This document shows positions 25,655-33,849 of a DNA stretch of 64,000 nucleotides, piece by piece (the first letter of the stretch is position 1; each line of letters opens with the position of its first letter). The translations under genes and the position numbers were made by a program. This stretch comes from Marinifilum breve (GTDB lineage: Bacteria; Bacteroidota; Bacteroidia; Bacteroidales; Marinifilaceae), in the NCBI RefSeq assembly GCF_003202155.1, contig NZ_QFLI01000006.1:248001-312000 (forward strand), given 5' to 3'. Under the pieces are notes generated by a model. It did no database searches. It was not told where the DNA came from and saw only the letters and a list, made by a program, of their open reading frames with translations.

Positions 25655-25843
25655 AGTAGCAAGAAGTAATGTGAAAGTAGGAAGAAGTACTCTGAAAGTA
25701 ACAAGAAGTAATGCGTAAGTAAGAAGAAGTACTCTGAAAGTAGAAAGAAGTAATGTGAAAGTAAGAAGAAGTATTCTGTAAGTAGAAAGAAGTAATGCGA
25801 AAGTAAGAGGAAGTAATGTGAAAGTAGAAAGAAGTACTAAAGA
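25655..25843. repeat. 21-bp tandem array, nine copies, alternating types
   Basis: Nine contiguous 21-bp units of the form AGTARNAAGAAGTANTSTGAA start at 25655 with no gaps. Copies 2, 4 and 6 carry TACTCTG or TATTCTG while copies 1, 3, 5 and 7 carry TAATGYG, giving a 42-bp higher-order period; copy 8 breaks the alternation and copy 9 decays. It lies 47 bp after the TPR gene and runs directly into the bidirectional terminator, so it is likely transcribed as part of that gene's 3' UTR. No open frame with a start codon uses it. Confidence 0.95.
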
Positions 25844-25880
25844 AAAACCACCTTGGAATCGATATTCAAGGTGGTTTTTG
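25844..25880. terminator. Bidirectional terminator between the TPR and ABC permease genes
   Basis: A perfect 12-bp stem AAAACCACCTTG/CAAGGTGGTTTT with an 11-base loop has T-runs on both strands. It lies in the convergent gap. Confidence 0.9.
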
Positions 25881-25906
25881 TGTTTGTATATAGGTATTGG
25901 GTTAAT

Positions 25907-28255
25907 TTACTCGTATTTTAAACTTACAACAGGATTCTTTGTTGCAGATTTCCAGGACTGATAGGCTACTGTTATAGTTGATATAATTAGTAGCATTAGA
26001 AACACAGCAATAAACAACCAGAACGGGAAATCAATTCTAAAAGGATAATCCTGGAACCATACTTCCATAGCAAAATAAGTTATTGGCCAAGAAATTAGTG
26101 AGGCAATTAGAATCCATTTGCTGAAATCTTTACTAAAAATAAGAATCAGTTGATTCATTGATGCACCAAGCACCTTACGAACACCAATTTCCTTAGTGCG
26201 TTCTTCAGCATTAAATGAAGCCAAACCAAATAATCCAAGACAGGAAACAATGATTGCCAGTATTGAAGCGTACAATAATGTGCTAATTGTAGCTCTTTGA
26301 CCTTCATACAAATTGTCGTAATGATCATCAAGGAAATTATAAATCAATGGAAATTCTGGATTGTATTTACCACAGATTTTCTGGATCTCGTGAACTGTTT
26401 TCGTTGCATTTCCTTCAACGTAGCGCACAAATAAGAACCTTGGATCGTCGCATAAACGAAGTAAAAAAGGTTGTAATTTGCGAGTGTTTGGTGTGCAATG
26501 GTAATCTTTAACAACACCAATAATTCTTAAATCTTCGTTATTTCCAGTATGAATGGTTTTATCAATTACTGATTCATCAGAAATCATTTTTGCAAATGTC
26601 TCGTTGATAATTACACAACTTGAATCTGCAGCAGGATTATTGGCATTAAAAGGTCTTCCTGAGTGAAATTTTACTTTAAAAACATCAAAGAATTCTGGGT
26701 CTACATAAGGATAAGTTACCAAAGGTTTGAATTCAGGATCTTTACCTTCCCAATTTTCGCCCCAACCGTTACTAAATACATAATAAGGTCTGTGTGAACC
26801 ATAGGATACATTTTCAACAAATGAACTTCTCATTAATTCACCTTTTATGGTCTCTATCTTTTCTCGCATTTGTTGATTAATATTAATCGAGATTACATTA
26901 TCCTTATTTAAGCCAATATCCATATTGGTAAGATAATTGGTTTGTAATACAATCGTTAATGTGCAAATAAGTAAGGAAGAGGCCAATATAAATTGCATTA
27001 CAACCAAAATTCTTCTAAAGCGATTGCTTCCTTTTCCTCCCGAGAAAGTACCTTTTAATACCATAATAGGATTAAATGAGGATAGGTAAAAGGCAGGATA
27101 TGCTCCGGCAACTAGTCCCGTTACCAAGGTAACCCCCACAATAATCAACCAAAATTCCAGAGATGAATAATCCAAAATAAGGTGTCGGTTCATTAAAGAA
27201 TTGAATTGTGGTAAGAAAAGGTGTGCCAGAATGATTGCGAAGTTCGCCGAGATGATTGTGATTAGCAATGATTCACCAATAAACTGCTTAATCAATTGTG
27301 GATAAGTAGCTCCAATTGCTTTCTTGAGACCAATTTCTTTGGCTCTTTTAGCTGCACGTGCAGTAGAAAGATTCATAAAATTGAAACAAGCAATAATTAG
27401 AATGAAAATGGCAATCATGAAAAACATCTTAACCTGGGTGATTTTGGAAGGTGTATTATCAAGATAGTACAAGTGCCTTTTAAGCAATGGATATAAAAAG
27501 GCGTATTTTTCACTATCCTTATGAACATGATCGATATAAAATTGATCTAATTTTTCGTTTAACACGTCAATATTCGTTCCTTCGCCAATTTTTACATATC
27601 CAAAATAATTATGCGAACCCCAATTTTCAGACCATGGATTTGCCTTTCTCATTAATTCGAATGGCATTAACAATTCAAACTTTATGGATGAATTAGTAGG
27701 GATATTTTTAACAACTGCAGTAACAGTGAGCGGTTGTCTATTATCAATGTTTACTGTTTTGCCTATAGGGTTTTCATTGCCAAATATACGTTTCGCTGAT
27801 TTTTCTGTTAAAACCAAAGAATTAATATCATTCAAACAGGTTTCCATATTTCCTTGTAGCAAAGGAAAATTGAATATTTTGAAAAAATCAGGGTCAGCAC
27901 TTTTAATGTTTTCATATTGCTTTTTACCATTGTATTCAAGAAGCAAATTTTCCCCCCAGGCATTAAAATGTGTCGCATATTTAATTTCTGGGTATTTTTC
28001 TTTTAAGGCATCAATTAGTGGGGTTGGTAAATTTGGCATAGCATTTCGTTTGCCATTCCATGTCTGATAGTTTCCAACCTGATACACTCGTTCAGCATCA
28101 TTATGGAATGTATCGTAATTCATTTCATGATTTACCCAAAGTAGCAGCAATATGGTACATGCCATACCAATTGCCAACCCTACGATGTTGATAAAGCTGT
28201 ATCCTTTATTTCGGATCAGATTTCGATATGCAATTTTAAGATTGTTAATAATCAT
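25907..28255 (-). CDS. MacB/FtsX-type ABC transporter permease
   Basis: 782 residues in a duplicated FtsX layout: an N-terminal helix (about 20-41), a large periplasmic MacB-like domain (about 45-275), a block of helices (about 280-305, 330-350, 370-390 and 420-440), a second periplasmic domain (445-660) and three closing helices (about 668-690, 715-738 and 750-772). The conserved cytoplasmic segments RAKEIGLKKAIGA and ERTKEIGVRKVLGAS mark the two FtsX halves. Such proteins work by mechanotransmission, exporting antimicrobial compounds or lipoproteins rather than moving substrate through the membrane core. It follows its ATPase gene by 11 bp, and that operon has a sigma-54 promoter. Confidence 0.93.
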   Translation of the reverse strand: MIINNLKIAYRNLIRNKGYSFINIVGLAIGMACTILLLLWVNHEMNYDTFHNDAERVYQVGNYQTWNGKRNAMPNLPTPLIDALKEKYPEIKYATHFNAWGENLLLEYNGKKQYENIKSADPDFFKIFNFPLLQGNMETCLNDINSLVLTEKSAKRIFGNENPIGKTVNIDNRQPLTVTAVVKNIPTNSSIKFELLMPFELMRKANPWSENWGSHNYFGYVKIGEGTNIDVLNEKLDQFYIDHVHKDSEKYAFLYPLLKRHLYYLDNTPSKITQVKMFFMIAIFILIIACFNFMNLSTARAAKRAKEIGLKKAIGATYPQLIKQFIGESLLITIISANFAIILAHLFLPQFNSLMNRHLILDYSSLEFWLIIVGVTLVTGLVAGAYPAFYLSSFNPIMVLKGTFSGGKGSNRFRRILVVMQFILASSLLICTLTIVLQTNYLTNMDIGLNKDNVISININQQMREKIETIKGELMRSSFVENVSYGSHRPYYVFSNGWGENWEGKDPEFKPLVTYPYVDPEFFDVFKVKFHSGRPFNANNPAADSSCVIINETFAKMISDESVIDKTIHTGNNEDLRIIGVVKDYHCTPNTRKLQPFLLRLCDDPRFLFVRYVEGNATKTVHEIQKICGKYNPEFPLIYNFLDDHYDNLYEGQRATISTLLYASILAIIVSCLGLFGLASFNAEERTKEIGVRKVLGASMNQLILIFSKDFSKWILIASLISWPITYFAMEVWFQDYPFRIDFPFWLFIAVFLMLLIISTITVAYQSWKSATKNPVVSLKYE

Positions 28256-28266
28256 GATTGATTGGT

Positions 28267-28977
28267 TTAAAGGATTTCAGATTGAACTGCTTTATTAACT
28301 TGTTTTTTGTGATTTTCGCTCACAATGTGGCCATCGAATAGCTGAATGGTTCTGCTTGCTCTTTCGGCATCGCTGCTAGAGTGAGTTACCATAACGATTG
28401 TAGTGCCTTCCTGATTTAATTCAGATAGCAGATCCATTACTTCTCTACCATTTGCAGAATCAAGATTTCCGGTTGGCTCATCGGCTAAAATTAAATTAGG
28501 ATTAGATATAACTGCTCTTGCAATTGCTACTCTTTGCTGTTGTCCACCCGATAATTGTTGTGGAAAATGCTTACTTCTATGATCAAGTTGTACTCTTTTT
28601 AGTACTTCCGCAACTTTTCTTTTGCGTTCCGAAGCAGGTACTTTTTGATATACCAAAGGCAATTCAACATTTTCGTAAACACTAAGTTCATCAATTAGAT
28701 TAAAGCTTTGAAAAACAAAACCAATATTTGATTTTCTCAATTTAGTTCTCTGTTTTTCTGTATAATGTGCAACTTCATTTTCTAGAAATCTAAAATTACC
28801 ATTTGAAGGATTATCCAGCAAACCAATAATGTTTAATAAGGTGGATTTTCCACAACCAGAAGGTCCCATTATGGCAACAAATTCGCCTTTCTTTATATGT
28901 AAGTTAATATTTGATAAAGCTAAAGTTTCTACTTCTTCAGTTCTAAAAACTTTACTTAAATTGGATGTCTGTATCAT
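28267..28977 (-). CDS. ABC transporter ATPase (LolD/MacB type)
   Basis: 236 residues with all nucleotide-binding motifs: Walker A GPSGCGKSTLLN (about 39-50), Q-loop in GFVFQSFNLIDELSVYENVELPL, signature LSGGQQQRVAIARA, Walker B LILADEPTGNLD and the switch histidine in MVTHSS. The ENVELPL and PTGNLDS features place it in the LolD/MacB/FtsE group that pairs with FtsX permeases, as the next gene (11 bp on) confirms. It is first in its operon. The start ATG lies about 23 bp downstream of the expected sigma-54 start site, so its expression probably depends on the NtrC-type activator encoded divergently. Confidence 0.96.
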   Translation of the reverse strand: MIQTSNLSKVFRTEEVETLALSNINLHIKKGEFVAIMGPSGCGKSTLLNIIGLLDNPSNGNFRFLENEVAHYTEKQRTKLRKSNIGFVFQSFNLIDELSVYENVELPLVYQKVPASERKRKVAEVLKRVQLDHRSKHFPQQLSGGQQQRVAIARAVISNPNLILADEPTGNLDSANGREVMDLLSELNQEGTTIVMVTHSSSDAERASRTIQLFDGHIVSENHKKQVNKAVQSEIL

Positions 28978-29010
28978 GATTGTCTGTTTTTATTAGGTTC
29001 GATTTGCCTA

Positions 29011-29028
29011 ATGCGATACTTGTGCCAA
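29011..29028 (-). promoter_or_regulatory. Sigma-54 (-24/-12) promoter of the ABC operon
   Basis: Read on the minus strand: TTGGCAC-AAGTA-TCGCAT. It matches TTGGCAC-N5-TTGCA with one change and has exactly ten bases between the invariant GG and GC. The transcript would start near 29000, about 23 nt before the ATPase start codon. The adjacent divergent gene encodes a sigma-54 activator. Confidence 0.85.
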
Positions 29029-29112
29029 AATGTATAATTGATAGAAAATGAGATAGTAATGGGTTTTGTTATGTTTGGAGCAAAGACAAACTGTTTCAAA
29101 ATCATCCATTTG

Positions 29113-29131
29113 TTGTACCAAAATGGAACAA
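29113..29131. promoter_or_regulatory. Likely enhancer (UAS) for the NtrC-type activator
   Basis: An inverted repeat TTGTACCA-AAA-TGGAACAA (8-bp arms, one mismatch) is centred about 120 bp upstream of the predicted sigma-54 start site, the usual distance and size for a dimer of an NtrC-family activator. Confidence 0.65.
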
Positions 29132-29204
29132 TGCCTTATCTGAATATAATGTTTTGTATTATTTTTATCCGTGAAGAGTGATACGCATATTATAATTATT
29201 CCTA

Positions 29205-30581
29205 ATGAAGAAAAATGGTAAGCTGCTAATAGTTGATGATAATAAAAGTGTTTTAAGCTCCTTAAAACTCTTTTTAAAGCATCACTTTGAATTGTTGGAT
29301 ACTTGTTCTAATCCCAATCAGATACCAGGTTTGGTTACAAAAGACAAGTATGACGTAGTATTGTTAGATATGAATTTTTCTGCTGGAGTGAATTCTGGGA
29401 ATGAAGGATTGTATTGGTTGCGAGAAATCTTAAAGCTGGATACTTCATTGGTAGTAATTCTATTTACCGCATATGGTGATGTGAATTTGGCAGTTAATGC
29501 CATGAAAGAAGGAGCCACAGATTTTATCTTAAAACCATGGGACAATAAAAAATTGTTGGCGACGCTTCAAAGTGGCGTTGAATTGCACAGAACCAGAGTG
29601 CAAGTAGAAAAACTGGAACAGCAAAAGAACTATCTACAAAAAGATTTGAATCAAAAGTTTGTAAATATTATTGGAGAATCGAAAGCCATAAAAGAGGTTT
29701 TAAATACAGTTAAAAAAGTTGCTGCAACAGAAGCAAATATCTTAATACTCGGTGAAAATGGAACAGGAAAAGAGTTAATCGCCAGAGAAATTTATCAATT
29801 GTCAAGCAGAAAAAAGAATATTTTTCTAGGAGTTGACCTAGGGGCTTTAAGCGATAATTTATTTGAAAGTGAATTGTTTGGACATGTTAAAGGCTCTTTT
29901 ACCGATGCAAAAGAGGATCGAATAGGTAGGTTTCAGGCAGCCAATAAAGGAACAATTTTCTTAGATGAGATTGGAAATTTATCTATGCCAATGCAAGCTA
30001 AGCTTTTATCGGTATTGCAAAATAGAGTTGTTACACCCATTGGCTCAAATAACCAAGATGAAATTGATGTAAGACTAATTTGTGCTACAAATGCGAATAT
30101 TCAGAAATTGATATCGACGGATAGTTTTAGAGAAGATTTATTGTATAGAATCAATACCATCACAATTGAGTTACCGCCTTTGCGAGAAAGGGGGAGTGAT
30201 GTATTGATAATAGGAGAACATTTTTTGAAACAATTTGCGCAAAAGTATGGGAAGAAGTTACCTGTAATTCATTCAGAAGCAAAAGAGAAGCTTGTTGCTT
30301 ACTCATGGCCTGGTAACATTCGAGAATTGCGTCATTGTATGGAACGAGCCATTATTTTAGCAGATTCTGATGTTTTACAAGCTAATGATTTTCATCTGGA
30401 GCAAAAGGATTCTCAAGTTAGTTTTGGTTCAAAACCAATTAGTTTGGAAGAAGGAGAAAGAGTTATTATTGAGAATTCTTTAAAAAGAAATCGTGGTAAC
30501 ATTAGTCAAGTAGCTAAGGAATTAAATATTGGTCGCCAAACCCTTTATCGCAAAATTGAAAAGTATAATATTTTACATTGA
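29205..30581 (+). CDS. Sigma-54-dependent response regulator (NtrC family)
   Basis: 458 residues. A receiver domain (1-125; D11-D12, phosphoacceptor D55, K110), a short coiled linker (130-148), a AAA+ sigma-54 interaction domain (about 153-380) with Walker A GENGTGKE (183-190), the sigma-54 contact loop GSFTDA at 230-235 (a variant of GAFTGA), Walker B FLDEIG (252-257) and the R-finger region, then a Fis-type helix-turn-helix at the end (GNISQVAKELNIGRQTLYRKI). It is divergent from an ABC exporter operon carrying a sigma-54 promoter and a palindromic upstream site, so that operon is the likely target. The partner kinase gene follows immediately. Confidence 0.96.
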   Translation: MKKNGKLLIVDDNKSVLSSLKLFLKHHFELLDTCSNPNQIPGLVTKDKYDVVLLDMNFSAGVNSGNEGLYWLREILKLDTSLVVILFTAYGDVNLAVNAMKEGATDFILKPWDNKKLLATLQSGVELHRTRVQVEKLEQQKNYLQKDLNQKFVNIIGESKAIKEVLNTVKKVAATEANILILGENGTGKELIAREIYQLSSRKKNIFLGVDLGALSDNLFESELFGHVKGSFTDAKEDRIGRFQAANKGTIFLDEIGNLSMPMQAKLLSVLQNRVVTPIGSNNQDEIDVRLICATNANIQKLISTDSFREDLLYRINTITIELPPLRERGSDVLIIGEHFLKQFAQKYGKKLPVIHSEAKEKLVAYSWPGNIRELRHCMERAIILADSDVLQANDFHLEQKDSQVSFGSKPISLEEGERVIIENSLKRNRGNISQVAKELNIGRQTLYRKIEKYNILH

Positions 30582-30586
30582 TTAAA

Positions 30587-31930
30587 ATGATCTATCGTCG
30601 ACTTTATATTGTTGTAATTGTAAGAGTACTAGGAATATTACTTAATAGTTTAGTGTTAGCATTTGTTTGGTATGAATATCGAGATATTATACTAATTATT
30701 AATTTGTTGGTATTGCTGATTGTACAGGTTGCATTACTTATTCGAAGGTTGAACAAAGTTAATCGCGATTTAGAACATTTTTTTAGTACGGTTAGAAATA
30801 GCGATACAAGTGTAAAGTTTAGCTCGAATCGAACAAAAGAATATCAGAACTTATACAAACAATTTGACCTTATCAATAAGGATATACTTGGAATTAAAAT
30901 TAAGAATCAAAACCAAGATCAGTATTTTAAGGCTTTGGTAGAGCATGTTGCTATTGGACTTATTTCTATTGATTCGAAAGGAAAAGTATTGCTTTTTAAT
31001 AAGGCAGCGCAAGATATTTTCAATAGAATTCATTTGTACAGGTTGGAAGATTTGGATAGAATTCAAGAAGGACTCAGTGCTGCAATTCATGAAATTGAAC
31101 CTTCACAAAAAAGGCTTATTTCTCTTCATAGAAATAATGAATTGGTACAACTTGCTATAAAAGCAACCAAATTAAAATTGAGTGGACAAGAAATAAAATT
31201 GGTTTCCTTTCAGAATATTCAGCAGGAACTTGATGAAAAAGAATTGGATGCATGGCACAAGCTAATAAGAGTACTTACACATGAAATTATGAATTCGCTA
31301 AGTCCAATAAATTCATCTATTGGAACAATATCAGAGATCTTTAAAAATCGAAAACTAGAAGGGGGGCAAATTAATCAGGAAGAAAGTGAAGATGTTGTAA
31401 CAGGTCTGGAAATAATAGAGGAGAGAACGATTGGTATGGTTGATTTTGTAAGTCGTTTTAGAGATCTAACTCTTCTTCCATCACCTAAATTTAAACTAGT
31501 CAATTTAGTTGATCGTGTAAATCAAATACTCACATTATTGAAAGAAAATTTACAATTGGAGAATGTAGAAGTAAATTTGGTCCACCCTAAAGAAGGTGTG
31601 GAAGTTAATGCAGACCCTGCGATGCTAGATCAAATATTATTAAATCTAATCAACAATTCAATTCATGCATTAAGAGATTGTGATAACAAGCGAATCGAGA
31701 TTCGAATAAGCGAGTCAAAAGAAGCAAGTATTGATATAGAAGATAATGGATGTGGAATATCAGAAGAAAATAGGGAAGAAATTTTCACACCATTTTTTAC
31801 GACTAAGGAGAATGGATCTGGTGTTGGTTTGAGTTTATCACGTCAATTAATGAAATTACATAGAGGATCATTAACTTTTACTTCTCAGCAAGGAGGACCT
31901 ACCACATTTAAACTTCAATTTAACTCATAA
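30587..31930 (+). CDS. Sensor histidine kinase, partner of the NtrC-type regulator
   Basis: About 447 residues. I prefer the ATG at 30587, six bases after the regulator's stop; a TTG at 30578 would overlap it by four bases. Two N-terminal membrane helices (about 8-28 and 34-53) enclose almost no periplasmic loop, so sensing is probably within the membrane or cytosolic. A HAMP-like linker and a PAS domain (about 105-215; ALVEHVAIGLISIDSKGKVLLFN) precede the dimerisation helix with HEIMNSLSPI and a HATPase domain (about 320-447; NLINNSIHAL, IEDNGCGIS, GSGVGLSLS). The NtrB/NtrY-like design fits its regulator, which is encoded directly upstream. Confidence 0.93.
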   Translation: MIYRRLYIVVIVRVLGILLNSLVLAFVWYEYRDIILIINLLVLLIVQVALLIRRLNKVNRDLEHFFSTVRNSDTSVKFSSNRTKEYQNLYKQFDLINKDILGIKIKNQNQDQYFKALVEHVAIGLISIDSKGKVLLFNKAAQDIFNRIHLYRLEDLDRIQEGLSAAIHEIEPSQKRLISLHRNNELVQLAIKATKLKLSGQEIKLVSFQNIQQELDEKELDAWHKLIRVLTHEIMNSLSPINSSIGTISEIFKNRKLEGGQINQEESEDVVTGLEIIEERTIGMVDFVSRFRDLTLLPSPKFKLVNLVDRVNQILTLLKENLQLENVEVNLVHPKEGVEVNADPAMLDQILLNLINNSIHALRDCDNKRIEIRISESKEASIDIEDNGCGISEENREEIFTPFFTTKENGSGVGLSLSRQLMKLHRGSLTFTSQQGGPTTFKLQFNS

Positions 31931-31956
31931 ATAGTGTTAAAAAAACAAAAAAATAA

Positions 31957-31985
31957 TTTGTAATTCAAAATAACATCTATATTTG
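31957..31985 (+). promoter_or_regulatory. tetR-type gene promoter
   Basis: TTTG at 31957-31960, a 17-bp spacer and a perfect -7 element TATATTTG at 31978-31985. The predicted start site falls inside the operator at 31984-32009. Confidence 0.65.
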
Positions 31986-32009
31986 TACTCGAAATACTAA
32001 AAGAGTTCA
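31984..32009. promoter_or_regulatory. TetR operator at its own promoter
   Basis: TGTACTC-N12-GAGTTCA overlaps the end of the -7 box and ends three bases before the GTG start. The same arms with the same 12-base spacer recur at 32731-32756 in front of the efflux operon, with one difference in the arms. Confidence 0.7.
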
Positions 32010-32012
32010 ATA

Positions 32013-32588
32013 GTGGCAAAAACGGATAAGGTAGAGATTAAAGAGAGAGTAACAAATGTTGCCATGGAGATGATAATGAGATTTGGGCTTCGTGGTTTAA
32101 ATATGGTCGAATTGGCTAAAGAGTGTGGTTTGGCCAAAGCTACACTATATAAAATCATCGGGACTAAAGAGGATTTGATTAGGCAAATTGCCTTTCGAAT
32201 TTTCGAGGTAAATTTTATTAAAATGCTAGAGCCTTTTAGATTAATAGATGATCCGGTAAAAGCGACGCAGGAGTTTCTTGATAATTATTTCAATTATGCT
32301 ATTCAGGCTCAGAAAATTTTAGTTCAACAAATTTATAAAGAGTATCCGTTGATTGAAAAAGAGGTGGATCAGGAATTTAAAGTTGAGACGGAGTATGTGA
32401 CCAAACGTTATAAACAGTGGCAGAGCGAAGGATTAATAAGGCAAGATATTAATGTAGATTATTGTATTGACGCATTGCAACATCTAAATGAGTTTTATGT
32501 GGTAGAACATTATTCGGAAGAAGAAACAATTGCAAGATTGCGAGCGTCATTTACATGTATCCTAAGAGGAATGGGTATAGAAATTTAG
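32013..32588 (+). CDS. TetR-family transcriptional regulator of the RND operon
   Basis: 191 residues starting at a GTG. The N-terminal DNA-binding domain has the usual helix-turn-helix at about 31-52 (NMVELAKECGLAKATLYKIIG) followed by TKEDLI. The remaining helices form the ligand-binding and dimerisation domain, without recognisable family features. It lies directly before an RND efflux operon on the same strand with 180 bp between them. A palindromic site of identical spacing overlaps its own promoter and the efflux promoter, which argues for autoregulation plus repression of the pump, released by an unknown ligand. No internal truncation is seen. Confidence 0.93.
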   Translation: MAKTDKVEIKERVTNVAMEMIMRFGLRGLNMVELAKECGLAKATLYKIIGTKEDLIRQIAFRIFEVNFIKMLEPFRLIDDPVKATQEFLDNYFNYAIQAQKILVQQIYKEYPLIEKEVDQEFKVETEYVTKRYKQWQSEGLIRQDINVDYCIDALQHLNEFYVVEHYSEEETIARLRASFTCILRGMGIEI

Positions 32589-32657
32589 ATAAAATTAATT
32601 TATAGTTTAAGGAGTATTGTTTTATGCTTCTTATTTTTGTGACATAAATGAACTAAA

Positions 32658-32674
32658 TGAACTTTTAAAGTTCA
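32658..32674. promoter_or_regulatory. Perfect 17-bp palindrome upstream of the efflux operon
   Basis: TGAACTTT-T-AAAGTTCA, with a further TGAACT half-site nine bases upstream at 32649-32654. The half-site TGAACT is the arm of the TetR operator, so this is a possible second binding site in the same control region. Confidence 0.5.
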
Positions 32675-32730
32675 AAAAAGTAATTGAATGATGTTGGAGT
32701 AGATAACTCCATATATTTTTTGTATAAAAA

Positions 32731-32756
32731 TGAACTCTGTGAACACAATGAGTTCA
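32731..32756. promoter_or_regulatory. TetR operator of the RND efflux operon
   Basis: TGAACTC-N12-GAGTTCA has perfect 7-bp arms and an inner TGTG-AA-CACA repeat. It lies just after a -7-like TAT(A)TTTTTTG at 32713-32722 and 13 bp before the likely ATG at 32770. Confidence 0.7.
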
Positions 32757-32769
32757 AAAGGTGGTAAAA

Positions 32770-33849
32770 ATGAAAGTAATAAAGATTTCTAATGTCTTAA
32801 TTCTGCTGTTTATTATTTCGGCAGGTCTTTTTTCGTGTAAAGACAAAAAAGAGAGTAAGAAAGAGCTTATTCAACCTGTTAAGCTTTACAAGGTGAATGC
32901 AGATGGAGCTGAGCAGAATAAGAAAGTGTTTACGGGCTTTGTGAAGGAATCCCGAGAAGTGCGTTTGGCTTTTCAAGTGCCAGGCCCATTGGTTAAACTA
33001 AATGTAGATCAGGGGCAGTTTGTTAAAAAAGGAGAAGTTATTGCCGAACTTGATAAGAGAGATTTTAAAGTAAATCTGGAATCTGCCAATGCAAATTATG
33101 AAAATGCTAAACTACAGGCAGAACGATATGCTGCTCTGTATGAAAAAAAGAGCACTTCGAAAAGTATTTATGACCAGATGCAAGCGGCTTATAAGTTAGC
33201 TAAAGCACAAAAAGAGGCGGCGGAAAATGCCTTAAGAGATACTAAGATTTATGCCCCTTTTACAGGTTACATCCAGGGAATGTTTGTAGAAAACTTCGAG
33301 AAAATTGGAGCTGGACAGCCTATCGTTTCAATCTTAGATTTGAATAATCTGGAAGTTACAGTTGCTTTAAGTGAGAATGATTTCTTGATACGAAACTCAT
33401 TTGATTCTTTCACATGTAAGTTTGAAAACTTTAAGGATGCTGATTTTGATCTGAGTTTAATTGACATAGAAAGAAAGCCTAATGGTGACAATTTCTTTAA
33501 AATGAGATTAAAACTTGATGCCAATAAAAAGCAAGTTGTTCCGGGAATGGTGGCTAGTGTTACTGTTTCTATCAAAGCTAGCGACGAAGAAAATTATAAG
33601 GTGCCAGTAGAAGCAGTGTTTAGCAAAAAAGGCAAATCTTACGTTTGGATTTTCGATACCACAAAAAAATGTGTACAACAAAGAGAAGTCAATATGTTAG
33701 GTTTTGATTCTAATGGTATGGTGAATTTGAGCAAAGGAATTTCCAATGGAGAAATGATTGTTGCTGCAGGAGTTCATTCTTTACGTGAAGGTCAAAAAGT
33801 GAAAATGTTGGTAAAGAAGTCTAATACCAATGTAGGAGGTCAATTATGA
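32770..33849 (+). CDS. RND efflux periplasmic adaptor (membrane fusion lipoprotein)
   Basis: About 359 residues from the ATG at 32770; an in-frame GTG at 32761 is possible but sits against the operator. Starting at the ATG gives a standard lipoprotein signal ending in GLFSC (Cys near 23). Then come a barrel-sandwich half (AFQVPGPLVKLNVDQGQFVKKGEVIAELD), an alpha hairpin with few repeats (about 90-145), the second lipoyl half (DTKIYAPFTGYIQGMFVENFEKIGAGQPIVSI) and the beta-barrel and membrane-proximal domains. It links the inner-membrane pump to the TolC-type channel. Its stop overlaps the pump start by four bases (ATGA). Confidence 0.95.
   Translation: MKVIKISNVLILLFIISAGLFSCKDKKESKKELIQPVKLYKVNADGAEQNKKVFTGFVKESREVRLAFQVPGPLVKLNVDQGQFVKKGEVIAELDKRDFKVNLESANANYENAKLQAERYAALYEKKSTSKSIYDQMQAAYKLAKAQKEAAENALRDTKIYAPFTGYIQGMFVENFEKIGAGQPIVSILDLNNLEVTVALSENDFLIRNSFDSFTCKFENFKDADFDLSLIDIERKPNGDNFFKMRLKLDANKKQVVPGMVASVTVSIKASDEENYKVPVEAVFSKKGKSYVWIFDTTKKCVQQREVNMLGFDSNGMVNLSKGISNGEMIVAAGVHSLREGQKVKMLVKKSNTNVGGQL

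Noticed and set aside
25844-25880. Terminator stem as a tenth copy of the 21-bp array
   Set aside because: The sequence changes fully after base 25843 to a GC-containing perfect stem with no resemblance to the AAGAAGTA unit.
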